In this document: positions 1-8,391 of the stretch, piece by piece | Layout of the letters: each line of letters begins with the position of its first letter | How positions within the stretch are numbered: position 1 is the stretch's first letter | NCBI GenBank assembly: GCA_963739395.1 | Contig: CAVUAE010000001.1 | Span: 186,001 to 250,000 of the forward strand | Reading direction: 5' to 3' | DNA length: 64,000 nucleotides | DNA from: RBG-13-51-18 sp963739395 | Lineage (GTDB): Bacteria > Chloroflexota > Dehalococcoidia > Dehalococcoidales > RBG-16-60-22 | The notes under the pieces: model-generated | What the model was told of the DNA's origin: nothing | Databases searched by the model: none | The model's input: the letters and a program-made list of their open reading frames with translations, nothing else | Position numbers and translations under genes: made by a program

Positions 1-821
1 GCCTGGGGAATCCCCGAGTCCAGATTCGATTTTAACGTTCTTAATGCTTTTATCGCATCGGCATTACCAACCGCCATACCGATACGCCAGCCAGTCATAT
101 TGTAGGTTTTAGAGAGGGAATGAAACTCTATCGCAACATGCTTTGCCCCCTCCGCCTGCATAAAGCTAACCGGTTCGTAGCCATCAAAAGCTACTTCCGA
201 ATAAGGTCCATCGTGGCAAACGAGGATATTATTTTGCTTGGCGAATTCCACTGCCTGCTGGAAAAAGTCCAGTCCGGCGACCGCTCCGGTAGGATTATTG
301 GGATAATTCAGCCACAGGATCTTGGTGTCTTTTAGAATAAAGCTCTTGACACTCTTAAAGTCAGGAAGAAAGCCGTTCTCCGCCTGCAGTGGGAGATAAT
401 AAGGCCTGCCACCTGCCAGCTGTGTGCCGATAGAATACACGGGATAACCGGGATCCGGCACCAGGGCAATATCGCCAGGGTCAATAAAGCAAAAAGCAAT
501 ATGCCCTATGCCTTCTTTGGAGCCGATAAGCGGCAATACTTCGGTGGCTGGGTCAAGTATAACGTTAAACCGTTTCTTGTACCATTCGGCGATAGCAACA
601 TGCAGTTCCGGCAATCCTTCGGACTCCGGATAGCGGTGGTTTACCGGGTCTTTCGCCGTTTCACAGAGTTTATCTATTATGTGCGACGGTGTGGGTATAT
701 CGGGGTCGCCAATGGCAAAGCTGATGACCTCTTCACCTTTGGCTTGCTTTTCGGCTATTTTCTTATTAATTTCGACAAACAGGTATGGCTTTAAAGCTTC
801 GATACGCCGGGCTATTTTCAT
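1..821 (-). CDS. dapL: LL-diaminopimelate aminotransferase, 3' end cut by the window edge
   Basis: PLP-dependent class I/II aminotransferase that converts tetrahydrodipicolinate directly to LL-diaminopimelate in lysine and peptidoglycan synthesis. I translated it from the reverse strand: the ATG is at 821 and the frame stays open to base 1, giving about 273 residues of a protein that is usually near 390-400. The fold-type I landmarks are there: NYPNNPTG in the middle and SLSKTYNMTGWRIG near residue 238, where the lysine should carry PLP. The start MKIARRIEALKPYLFVEI is typical of DapL. It begins 9 bp after the dapF stop, so the two are probably one transcription unit feeding the same pathway. 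A closely related alanine/aspartate-type aminotransferase is the alternative; the dapF neighbour favours DapL. Confidence 0.85.
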   Translation of the reverse strand, partial: MKIARRIEALKPYLFVEINKKIAEKQAKGEEVISFAIGDPDIPTPSHIIDKLCETAKDPVNHRYPESEGLPELHVAIAEWYKKRFNVILDPATEVLPLIGSKEGIGHIAFCFIDPGDIALVPDPGYPVYSIGTQLAGGRPYYLPLQAENGFLPDFKSVKSFILKDTKILWLNYPNNPTGAVAGLDFFQQAVEFAKQNNILVCHDGPYSEVAFDGYEPVSFMQAEGAKHVAIEFHSLSKTYNMTGWRIGMAVGNADAIKALRTLKSNLDSGIPQ

Positions 822-830
822 AACAACACC

Positions 831-1691
831 TCAATCTGGCCAAACACCTTCATAAACAACTTCAGCTGGCCCGCCTAATATTACTTCACGGTTGCCATTC
901 CACTCGGCATTAAGCACGCCACCAGGCAACCGGATATCAACTTTTGACTCTGTGTAACCGCGTAGCTTAGAAGCAACTGTAATCGCGCAGGTGCCGCTGC
1001 CACAGGCTAGCGTCTCTCCCACTCCCCGCTCCCATACCCGTGCTTCGATATGGCTTTTATCCAATACATGGGCTATTTCAAAGTTCACCCTTTGCGGGAA
1101 TATGGATAGGTTTTCTACTAACGGTCCTATTTTACTCATGGGAAAGTCCACCACTGGTGTATTCAGGAAGTGGACGGCGTGAGGATTGCCCATCGAAACG
1201 AGATTTAGTGTCAGCTTCATGCCTCCAACGATGGTTTCATAGGCTAGCATTGACTTTATGTCAAACGCCCTACCCTTCCCAGCTTTGGTATTTACCGGAA
1301 TCTGCTTGGCGGCGAGTCTTGGCTTGCCCATATTCGCCCAGAATTTAACTACTTTACCGCCCTTCTTTTCAAGTTTTACGATGTTAACCGTTGCAACCGT
1401 TTCTATGGTCATTTCTTTGACGTTAGGGCTAACAAGCTTCTTTTCTAACGCGTATCTAGTCAGGCACCTGATGCCATTACCGCAGGTTTCCGCTTCCGAG
1501 CCGTCGGTATCCCAGGTACGCATACCGAAATCCGCCTTTTTTGAAGGCAGTAGTACTATCAAGCTGTCGGCACCGATGCCTAGATGCCGGTTTAAAACGG
1601 TTATCGCCAGCTTTGACCAGTCGCGCTTCATCTTGCGTCCGTCAACCATGACAAAATCATTACCAGCGCCTTGCATTTTAGTGAATTCCAT
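831..1691 (-). CDS. dapF: diaminopimelate epimerase
   Basis: Cofactor-independent epimerase that turns LL- into meso-diaminopimelate for lysine and cell-wall synthesis. Both halves of the two-cysteine active site are visible: Cys70 in EAETCGNGIRC and Cys230 in ETLACGSGTC. The N-terminal MQGAGNDFVMVDG signature is also present. At 286 residues it has the usual family length. It sits directly upstream of dapL in the direction of transcription (9-bp gap) and 26 bp after miaA, at the end of a long minus-strand run. The only other candidate, a PhzF-like protein, would lack this cysteine pair. Confidence 0.96.
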   Translation of the reverse strand: MEFTKMQGAGNDFVMVDGRKMKRDWSKLAITVLNRHLGIGADSLIVLLPSKKADFGMRTWDTDGSEAETCGNGIRCLTRYALEKKLVSPNVKEMTIETVATVNIVKLEKKGGKVVKFWANMGKPRLAAKQIPVNTKAGKGRAFDIKSMLAYETIVGGMKLTLNLVSMGNPHAVHFLNTPVVDFPMSKIGPLVENLSIFPQRVNFEIAHVLDKSHIEARVWERGVGETLACGSGTCAITVASKLRGYTESKVDIRLPGGVLNAEWNGNREVILGGPAEVVYEGVWPD

Positions 1692-1717
1692 TTATGTTAA
1701 CTTACACTCCAGTCATA

Positions 1718-2638
1718 TTAAATTTCGGCTAAAAACGTTTTAAGAGCTTTTTCGATATCTATTTCCTTCATGTGTTCGATATCAAACCAGTGGATATTTT
1801 CGTCCTTTAGCCGGAACCAGGCATACTGGTGGCGAATAAAACGGTGCGTTTCCGTCTTGATTTTCTGTATTGCTGCCTCGAGTGTCAGTTCACCTTTTAT
1901 ATATTGACCGATTTGCCGGTAGCCGATACCGGACATTGACGGTAAACTGAAAACGTACCCCATTTTAAGCAGTTTTTCTACTTCTTGAACAAGTCCCTGC
2001 TCAATCATCTTATCCACACGTTGGTCGACGATGCGGTATAGCGTGGACCTTTCGGCGGTTAAGCCGATGATAAATGGGGTAAACGCAGGGGGAGTTTTGC
2101 GCCCGAGTTGCGAAAAAGCCTGGCCGGCTTTTGACTTCACTTCGAGCGCGCGTATCACACGGCGCACATTGCGGCGATCAATTTTAGCTGCCGCGTCTGG
2201 GTCGGCAATGACCAGTTCCTGATATATTTCATCGATGTTGCTTTCATTAACTCTTTGTCCAATATTATACCTGAAATCTTTGTCCGGCGAAACTCTAGGT
2301 ATATCCCAGCCTTCTAGTACCGCTTTAACGTATAATCCTGTACCACCTACGAGAAATGGCAGTTTGCCCCGACGGTGAATATCGTTTATAGCTTTGTTGG
2401 CTAGTTCCTGGTAAGTAGCTAGACTGAAATCATCATCGGGATTGATGATATTTATCAGATAATGCGGTATGGAATTAAGCTCTTGCGGAGTTGGTTTAGC
2501 CGTGCCGATATCCATATAGCGGTAGACTTGGCGGCTGTCGGCGCTAACAATTTCTCCCTGGAAGATTGATGCTAGGTGTAACGCAAGACGGCTTTTACCG
2601 ATACCGGTTGGACCGACAATAGCGACCAAACGCTTCAT
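1718..2638 (-). CDS. miaA: tRNA dimethylallyltransferase
   Basis: Transfers a dimethylallyl group to N6 of A37 in tRNAs that read codons starting with U. The 306-residue protein opens with the P-loop GPTGIGKS at residues 9-16, which binds the pyrophosphate of DMAPP. SADSRQVYRYMDIGTAKP follows, with the catalytic Asp, and then the FLVGGTGLY segment. The gene lies 1 bp after the tpiA stop, so translation is probably coupled. Its substrate DMAPP comes from the MEP pathway, whose first enzyme (dxs) is encoded a few genes upstream in the same direction. Nothing appears truncated. Confidence 0.96.
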   Translation of the reverse strand: MKRLVAIVGPTGIGKSRLALHLASIFQGEIVSADSRQVYRYMDIGTAKPTPQELNSIPHYLINIINPDDDFSLATYQELANKAINDIHRRGKLPFLVGGTGLYVKAVLEGWDIPRVSPDKDFRYNIGQRVNESNIDEIYQELVIADPDAAAKIDRRNVRRVIRALEVKSKAGQAFSQLGRKTPPAFTPFIIGLTAERSTLYRIVDQRVDKMIEQGLVQEVEKLLKMGYVFSLPSMSGIGYRQIGQYIKGELTLEAAIQKIKTETHRFIRHQYAWFRLKDENIHWFDIEHMKEIDIEKALKTFLAEI

Positions 2639-2639
2639 A

Positions 2640-3407
2640 CTATTTAGCTTTTTTTATCTCGGCAGTCTGCTTGACGATGTTGATGAATTCATCAACCTGT
2701 AAGCTGGCTCCGCCTACCAGAGCACCGTCAATCTCCGGCTGTTGCATAAATTCGGCGATATTCGCCGAATTAACACTGCCCCCATAAAGAATACGTACAT
2801 CATCGGCAACGCTGTTGCCATGTAATTGAAGGATAAATTGGCGGATAAACTCGATTGTTTTATTGGCATCCTCCCCTGTAGCCGCTTTACCGTTGCCGAT
2901 AGCCCATACCGGCTCATAAGCGATAACCATCCCGCTAAGGAAGTATAGTTTATCGGAACAAGTATAAACCTGGCGACCTAGGACTTCCTGCGTTTTGTCA
3001 GTATCTCTTTCTTCTAGTGTCTCACCAATACATAGAATCGGTTTTAAGCCGACGGTTATGGCCGCCTTGGCTTTTTTATTAATCATCTCATTCGTCTCGC
3101 CGATAATCTGCCGACGTTCGGAATGTCCGATGATAACATACTCGCAAAGTCCAGCTAGCATTAACGGTGAAATTTCGCCGGTATAGGCGCCTTTTTCTTC
3201 GTAAAATACGTTCTGGGCGCCTAGTTTTATATTGCTGCCATTAATGACAGACCACACTGCCTCTAGAGACACGAATGGCGGGCAGACAACCTTCTCTACA
3301 TCGCGTATTTTACTTAACGGAGACTGCATTTTCTTGATTAAACTCACGGCGTCTTTTACCGTAGTATTCATCTTCCAGTTGCCCGCGATTAGCGGCATAC
3401 GTGACAT
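2640..3407 (-). CDS. tpiA: triosephosphate isomerase
   Basis: Interconverts dihydroxyacetone phosphate and glyceraldehyde 3-phosphate. The catalytic set is complete: Asn10 and Lys12 in AGNWKMN, His95 in IIGHSERR, Glu165 in AYEPVWAIGNGKAA, and the phosphate-gripping LYGGSVN near residue 215. Length (255 aa) is normal. It is the third gene of a pgk-apgM-tpiA glycolysis block, 9 bp downstream of apgM and 1 bp upstream of miaA. Transcription is right to left with pgk first, so the block looks like one operon. Confidence 0.97.
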   Translation of the reverse strand: MSRMPLIAGNWKMNTTVKDAVSLIKKMQSPLSKIRDVEKVVCPPFVSLEAVWSVINGSNIKLGAQNVFYEEKGAYTGEISPLMLAGLCEYVIIGHSERRQIIGETNEMINKKAKAAITVGLKPILCIGETLEERDTDKTQEVLGRQVYTCSDKLYFLSGMVIAYEPVWAIGNGKAATGEDANKTIEFIRQFILQLHGNSVADDVRILYGGSVNSANIAEFMQQPEIDGALVGGASLQVDEFINIVKQTAEIKKAK

Positions 3408-3416
3408 ATTTAGCTC

Positions 3417-4622
3417 CTAGGCTCCGAATTTAGTCAGTTTCCGGGCATTAGCCATCGCCAGAGGCATAATATCCGTAGCGTTTATCCTACCCAGTCCGCC
3501 AGCTAGGAAAGCTGTTTCGGAGAATTTTTTCACGCCATCGGTACGGCAGTATTTGGAACTGATTACCACCGGCACCGGATGCCAGCTATGCCCGCCGTAA
3601 ACTGCCGGTGTTGAATGATCGCCGGTAATAACCAGCACATCCGGTTTTAACGCCGTTATTGTGGGTAAAGCAGCATCAATTTGCTCTAATAGCTTCACTT
3701 TCCTGGTAAAATCGCCATCTTCACCAGCAGTGTCCAACCATTTTACGTGCACGAAGAAAAAGTCATACTTTTTATTGTAATTATCTTTTAATGTTTTGAA
3801 CTCATCTTCCAGCGTTGTTCCCGTTTTCGCCACCTGCATCCCTACCAGCCTTGCTAAACCGCGGTACATAGGATAAACGGCTATCGCCAACGGATTCAGC
3901 TTATAACTCCCCTGCATCGTTGGCAGCTGCGGTTTTTTGGCAAAACCGCGGAGTAAAATCATATTAGCGGGGTGGTGATTAACTAAAATCGTTTTAGCTT
4001 TAGCAATAAATTGATTAACGATGTCCGCAGTCTTCTTAGCTAGTATTTTTTCTGCTTTCACTACTAAGGGAGTCACGCCTGTTCGCGATGAGTCTGACTC
4101 CGTAAGCTCGGTCTGCAGGTTTTTACCACGAAATACTACCACAAACCTGTGTTCTCTTACGGGGAATACCTTTATGTCAACTCCATTTATTTTCATGCCG
4201 TCTAGCAATTTACATAGTTTTATACACTTTTCAGTGGAAATACGCCCTGCTCGCCGGTCGGTGATAATGCCTTTTTTATCAATCGTGCAGAAATTGCCGC
4301 GGGCAGCTACATCGTCTGGACCAAGCTCAATATCAATCCCTACCGCTTCCAAAGCCCCCCGCCCTATTCTGTTAGCTATGGGGTCGTAGCCGAATAACGC
4401 CAGGTGACCTGGTCCACTCCCTGGTGTAATGCCCGGGGCAATAGGGTCGGCTAGACCACAGACACCTTGAGCCGCGATAGTATCTAGGTGAGGAATTCGT
4501 GCTGTTTCCAACTCTGTTTTGCCTGTTTTCGGATGCGGTAGACCGCCTAGTCCATCCAGCACCAGCATCACTATCTTTTCTGGCGACGTAACGGCTATTT
4601 CTTTAATCAGCTGTAAATCCAT
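3417..4622 (-). CDS. apgM: cofactor-independent phosphoglycerate mutase, archaeal (ApgM) type
   Basis: Interconverts 3- and 2-phosphoglycerate without 2,3-bisphosphoglycerate. It belongs to the alkaline phosphatase-like metalloenzymes. Metal-ligand segments are visible: VLDGLGGLPHP near the N-terminus, APGITPGSGPGHLALFGYDP near residue 70, and ITGDHSTPAVYGGHSWHPVP near residue 340. The length, about 401 aa, fits the archaeal ApgM form rather than the 510-aa bacterial GpmI. I prefer the ATG at 4622, 4 nt after the pgk stop, over the upstream ATG at 4649, which would overlap pgk by 23 nt. This enzyme class is known mainly from Archaea and scattered bacteria, including Chloroflexota. Confidence 0.93.
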   Translation of the reverse strand: MDLQLIKEIAVTSPEKIVMLVLDGLGGLPHPKTGKTELETARIPHLDTIAAQGVCGLADPIAPGITPGSGPGHLALFGYDPIANRIGRGALEAVGIDIELGPDDVAARGNFCTIDKKGIITDRRAGRISTEKCIKLCKLLDGMKINGVDIKVFPVREHRFVVVFRGKNLQTELTESDSSRTGVTPLVVKAEKILAKKTADIVNQFIAKAKTILVNHHPANMILLRGFAKKPQLPTMQGSYKLNPLAIAVYPMYRGLARLVGMQVAKTGTTLEDEFKTLKDNYNKKYDFFFVHVKWLDTAGEDGDFTRKVKLLEQIDAALPTITALKPDVLVITGDHSTPAVYGGHSWHPVPVVISSKYCRTDGVKKFSETAFLAGGLGRINATDIMPLAMANARKLTKFGA

Positions 4623-4626
4623 ATGT

Positions 4627-5817
4627 CTATATTCTATCACGTAATGCAACTACACCGGGCAACTGTTCTCCACCGAGGAACTCTAAAGAAGCGCCGCCGC
4701 CTGTAGATATGAAGGTTATTTTATCGGCTAGCCCCAAGGCAGTTAGTGTTTCGGCTGTAGAACCACCGCCGACGATGGTTTTAGCTTTGAGTTGAGGCAA
4801 TAACTTAGCTAACGTCTGCGTACCTTTAGCGAATTGTGGTATTTCGGCGATACCCATTGTCCCGTTCCAAAAGACTGTTTTAGCCTTTTTCAATTCTTCT
4901 CGGAAAGCGTCGATAGTTTTAGGACCGATATCCACAATTGTTGTGTCGGACGGTATAGATTCAACAGCTACAACCTTCCCTACAGCGCTGCCATCGGTTT
5001 TATCCGCGACCATGACGTCGACCGGAAGTAGAATACGCGCATGGTTCTTAGCCGCTTCCTTCATCAATTCCCCGGCTATATTGATTATGTCTACCTCCAC
5101 TGCCGATACGCCAACTTTATAGGATTTTGCCTTTAAGAACGTTGCTGCCATGCCACCGCCGATGAGGAGGCAGTCTAACTTACCAATGATATTTTTTAAT
5201 AAGGCTACCTTGTCGCTGACTTTAGCGCCCCCAAAAAACCCGATAAAAGGATGGGCGGGGTTCTCAAGAAGCCCGCCAAGTGTATTTATCTCCTTTTCCA
5301 GTAAAAATCCCGCCACTGCCGGAAGGTAATGGGGAATACCGGATATTGAGGCATGAGCGCGGTGCGATGTGCCGAAGGCGTCGTTAACATATATATTACC
5401 CAGACCGGCTAAAGCCTTGGCGAAGTTTTCATCGCCTTTTTCTTCTTCAGGATGGAAGCGCAGGTTCTCTAGTAATATTATGTCGCCTTCCTTAAGCCCC
5501 GTCACAGCCTTTTCCACCTCCGACCCCACACAATCACTAGTTATAGCCACAGGCTGGCGTAGAATCTCACTAAGGCGCTTCGCAACCGGTTCCAGCCGCA
5601 TGTCTTCAACGACTTTTCCCTTGGGACGACCGAAGTGCGAAAGCAGAATTATTTTAGCTTTATGTTCAATAAGATACTTAATCGTCGGTAGAACGGCACG
5701 AATACGGCTATCATCGGTAATTTTGCCGGTTTTAGCGTCAAGCGGCACATTAAAATCAACCCGAACCAACACACGTTTACCGTTAACCTCAATATCCCTG
5801 ACAGTCATCTTGTTCAC
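4627..5817 (-). CDS. pgk: phosphoglycerate kinase
   Basis: Transfers the acyl phosphate of 1,3-bisphosphoglycerate to ADP. Substrate-side motifs RVDFNVPLD (near residue 20) and LLSHFGRPKG (near 60) are present, as are the nucleotide-side GFFGGAKVSDK, FWNGTMGI and VGGGSTAETL segments. Its 396 residues are the normal monomer length, with no fusion to triosephosphate isomerase. It leads the pgk-apgM-tpiA block. MNK or the Met at residue 4 could be the true start; the longer form is kept. Confidence 0.97.
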   Translation of the reverse strand: MNKMTVRDIEVNGKRVLVRVDFNVPLDAKTGKITDDSRIRAVLPTIKYLIEHKAKIILLSHFGRPKGKVVEDMRLEPVAKRLSEILRQPVAITSDCVGSEVEKAVTGLKEGDIILLENLRFHPEEEKGDENFAKALAGLGNIYVNDAFGTSHRAHASISGIPHYLPAVAGFLLEKEINTLGGLLENPAHPFIGFFGGAKVSDKVALLKNIIGKLDCLLIGGGMAATFLKAKSYKVGVSAVEVDIINIAGELMKEAAKNHARILLPVDVMVADKTDGSAVGKVVAVESIPSDTTIVDIGPKTIDAFREELKKAKTVFWNGTMGIAEIPQFAKGTQTLAKLLPQLKAKTIVGGGSTAETLTALGLADKITFISTGGGASLEFLGGEQLPGVVALRDRI

Positions 5818-5848
5818 GATGTATGACTCCTGAAATGTGGTTTTAGCT

Positions 5849-7738
5849 TTATTTCTTTACCTTTAACGATAAACCTGCTGTCGAACCTGATAACATCTCT
5901 GTAATCTGTCGAGCAATACCTGCGGCATCAAGTCCGTATTTAGCCCGTAGTATACTTTGGGTGCCATGTTCAACGAATTCATCCGGGATGCCGATAGTCT
6001 TTATCCTTATGTCAATTTTACCGGATTCTTGTAGAAGGCTTACTACGTTGCTGCCAAAGCCTCCAGCTAGGACATTTTCTTCTACAGTAACTACATTTTT
6101 CGTCCGACTGGCTACGTTCATGATTAATTCTTTATCTAGCGGCTTAGCGAAACGGGCATTAACCACGGTTGCCTCGATACCCTTTGAAGCAAGCTGTTTT
6201 GCCGCCTCTAATGAAGGTGTTACCGAAGCACCCAAAGCAATAATAGCTACATCCTCGCCGTATCTAACCACTTCGCCTTTACCGATGGGTAACTCGTGCA
6301 ATGTGCTATCCAGCTTTACACCAAGTCCGTGACTGCGAGGATAACGTACCGCCATGGGACGTTTTGCTTTAACAGCAGTATAAAGCAGGTGTTGTAGCTC
6401 GTTTTCATCTTTAGGAGCGGCAACGACCATCTTCGGTATGAGCGTAAGATAGGAGATGTCGAACGTACCTTGATGGGTTTTACCGTCGTCGCCGACAATG
6501 CCGCCACGGTCGATAGCGAAGACCACCGGCAGGTTCTGTAGGCAAACGTCGTGGATTATCTGGTCGAAGGCACGCTGCAGAAAGGTCGAGTAAATCGCCA
6601 CCACCGGTAAATAACCCTGGGTTGCTAGTCCGGCGGCAAAGGTGACTGCATGCTGTTCACAAATGCCAACGTCGAAAAGCCTATTTGGGAATTCGGCGGC
6701 AAAAGCATTCAAACAATTACCTTCTGGCATAGCTGGCGTAATAACCACCAATCTCGGCTCTTCTTTAGCCAGGCGAAGCATCGTTTGCGCAAAAACCTCA
6801 CTATAGGTAAGTGCTTTACTCTCGTTGGCATCTTTAGCTGGTATGCCATGAAAATAGACCGCATTATCTTCTGCCGGCGAATGCCCCTTGCCTTTAGTGG
6901 TAACGATATGCACCAGGGTCGGCTTGGTACTCTCTTCTTTTACCCGTCTAAGTACGCTTTCTAATTCGTGAATATTATGTCCATCAACCGGCCCAATATA
7001 CCTAAAACCAAGCGCTTCCCATAAGGGCGTCGGCATAAATAAGCCTTTGATTCTATCGCCTAAGTCCTTTCCCCATTTCCAAAAATTTCTACCGAAAGGT
7101 AGTGCTGTAAGTATTCTTTGGCTGCTTCTTTCGGCGGTACGGAAAGGTCGGTTCAGCCTCACTCGACTTAATAGCTTAGCCAAGGCGCCTACCGTTGGCG
7201 CGATCGACATGCCGTTATCATTAAGGATGACGATGAGACGTGTTCCAAGGTGGCCGGCGTGGTTTAATGCTTCATAAGCCATCCCAGCAGTAATAGCGCC
7301 ATCACCAATGACCGCTACTACATCGTATTTTTCACCCGCAAGGTCGCGGGCAGTTGCTATACCAAGCGCCGCAGAAATTGAAGTGCTAGCGTGACCAGCG
7401 CCGAATGGGTCGTGCTGACTTTCTTCACGAGTGGTAAATCCGGAAAGTCCGCCATATTGACGCAGTGTTTTAAATGTCTTGCGTCTTCCGGTCAGTAGCT
7501 TATGCCCATAACTCTGATGTCCGACATCCCAGATTATTTTGTCTTTGGGACTATCGAAAACCCGGTGGATAGCAATGGTAAGCTCGACAACACCCAAGTT
7601 TGAAGCTAAATGTCCACCGTTAGTAGTAACTATAGTGAGAATCTCTTGACGCAGCTCGGCAGCCAATTCTTCGAGCTTTGCTGGGGATAATTTTTTTAAA
7701 TCAGCAGGGCTATTAATAATATCCAACAATTTTGGCAT
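5849..7738 (-). CDS. dxs: 1-deoxy-D-xylulose-5-phosphate synthase
   Basis: Thiamine-diphosphate enzyme that condenses pyruvate and glyceraldehyde 3-phosphate, the first step of the MEP isoprenoid pathway. The ThDP motif runs from GDGAITAGMAYEAL (about residue 145) to NDNGMSIAP. The transketolase-like GHQSYGHKLLTGR lies near residue 75, and the pyrimidine domain carries GICEQHAVTFAAG and IYSTFLQRAFDQI. Its 629 residues are full length. Gap to pgk is 31 bp, so it may head the same unit and supplies precursors for MiaA and for menaquinone prenylation. No strong Shine-Dalgarno is seen before the ATG. Confidence 0.97.
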   Translation of the reverse strand: MPKLLDIINSPADLKKLSPAKLEELAAELRQEILTIVTTNGGHLASNLGVVELTIAIHRVFDSPKDKIIWDVGHQSYGHKLLTGRRKTFKTLRQYGGLSGFTTREESQHDPFGAGHASTSISAALGIATARDLAGEKYDVVAVIGDGAITAGMAYEALNHAGHLGTRLIVILNDNGMSIAPTVGALAKLLSRVRLNRPFRTAERSSQRILTALPFGRNFWKWGKDLGDRIKGLFMPTPLWEALGFRYIGPVDGHNIHELESVLRRVKEESTKPTLVHIVTTKGKGHSPAEDNAVYFHGIPAKDANESKALTYSEVFAQTMLRLAKEEPRLVVITPAMPEGNCLNAFAAEFPNRLFDVGICEQHAVTFAAGLATQGYLPVVAIYSTFLQRAFDQIIHDVCLQNLPVVFAIDRGGIVGDDGKTHQGTFDISYLTLIPKMVVAAPKDENELQHLLYTAVKAKRPMAVRYPRSHGLGVKLDSTLHELPIGKGEVVRYGEDVAIIALGASVTPSLEAAKQLASKGIEATVVNARFAKPLDKELIMNVASRTKNVVTVEENVLAGGFGSNVVSLLQESGKIDIRIKTIGIPDEFVEHGTQSILRAKYGLDAAGIARQITEMLSGSTAGLSLKVKK

Positions 7739-7864
7739 TATTTTTTCGCTTGACAGAGGGGAATACGCAATTTAATACTAACAACGGGGAGGAAGTATTG
7801 TCAAGCTGGATAATCCTGTACAATATGCGGATTGATGTTTATGGAACGATAAAGGGTATTCTGA

Positions 7865-8182
7865 TTATTTTTGACTGGACTCTTCTGGTTTATTATGGTA
7901 TTTTTCACTTTCAATTTGATTTAAAACACGCTGACTGAGCTTTTGCAGTGTTTCGTTATAAGCTTCGTTCATTTTATATTGTTCGCTGCGAAAATCAATT
8001 AGCTGATTCACGGCAATTACAATCGTACTTAAAGCCTCTTTTAATTCCTCATCGGTTATAAACCGCTTGGGTGGAAATAATGGAATTCGTTTATCCTTTT
8101 TGATGCCATGTACAAATCTAAGGTGCCCTACTAGACCCTGCTGGGTTTTGAATCTTTTGGCACATTCTTCACACCTAATCAT
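7865..8182 (-). CDS. small C2H2 zinc-finger protein
   Basis: A 105-residue protein of unknown function. It starts with a single classical C2H2 finger: Cys4, Cys7, His20 and His25, spacing C-x2-C-x12-H-x4-H, with Phe11 and Leu17 at the usual core positions. After a basic linker (residues 27-40) comes a predicted helical stretch, about residues 45-95, rich in Glu, Gln and Leu with heptad-like spacing, which could dimerise. A strong GGAGG lies just before the ATG. The gene is transcribed from a consensus promoter overlaid by five direct repeats, so autoregulation is a reasonable inference. Bacterial C2H2 proteins of the Ros/MucR type have a different context and length; I do not assign it to that family. 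Confidence 0.75.
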   Translation of the reverse strand: MIRCEECAKRFKTQQGLVGHLRFVHGIKKDKRIPLFPPKRFITDEELKEALSTIVIAVNQLIDFRSEQYKMNEAYNETLQKLSQRVLNQIESEKYHNKPEESSQK

Positions 8183-8209
8183 CGTCCCCCTCCATGACTA
8201 ATAAAACAC

Positions 8210-8306
8210 TCAGATGCTAATTATAAACAATCAAATGCTTATATGTCAACCGTTAGATGCTATCAACTAAACTATCAGATGCTAATTGATTAACTATCAG
8301 ATGCTA
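8210..8306. repeat. five direct repeats (iterons), 21-22 bp spacing
   Basis: Copies of TCAGATGCTA begin at 8210, 8231 (TCAAATGCTT), 8253 (TTAGATGCTA), 8275 and 8297. Starts are 21, 22, 22 and 22 bp apart, so all copies face roughly the same side of the helix. The spacers are AT-rich and differ in sequence. Copies 1 to 3 overlie or flank the promoter of the zinc-finger gene. The layout resembles an operator array or a plasmid-type iteron set; no replication gene is nearby, which favours an operator. Confidence 0.8.
8220..8249 (-). promoter_or_regulatory. sigma70-type promoter of the zinc-finger gene
   Basis: On the minus strand, TTGACA (8249-8244) and TATAAT (8225-8220) are both consensus, with an 18-bp spacer. 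Repeat copy 2 lies between the boxes, copy 3 just upstream of the -35 and copy 1 at the expected start point near 8213. Any protein bound to the repeats would block this promoter. Confidence 0.75.
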
Positions 8307-8356
8307 TGTATTTTCTCTTTATGCGACTTTTTGAGTGGTTTCATTATAGTATACGC

Positions 8357-8385
8357 TTGACCTAGTGATGTAATTTTGCTACACT
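8357..8385 (+). promoter_or_regulatory. promoter of the DedA gene, apparently leaderless
   Basis: TTGACC (8357-8362) and TACACT (8380-8385) are separated by 17 bp. The ATG follows the -10 box by only 6 nt, so transcription should begin at or next to the start codon. No Shine-Dalgarno is visible. Confidence 0.65.
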
Positions 8386-8391
8386 CGCACC

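Noticed and set aside
7739..7864. Plus-strand ORF 7732-7938 between dxs and the zinc-finger gene
   Set aside because: It overlaps the zinc-finger gene antisense and has no recognisable product.
8210..8306. Iterons as a replication origin
   Set aside because: No rep gene or DnaA-box cluster is nearby and the surroundings are chromosomal; an operator array explains them better.
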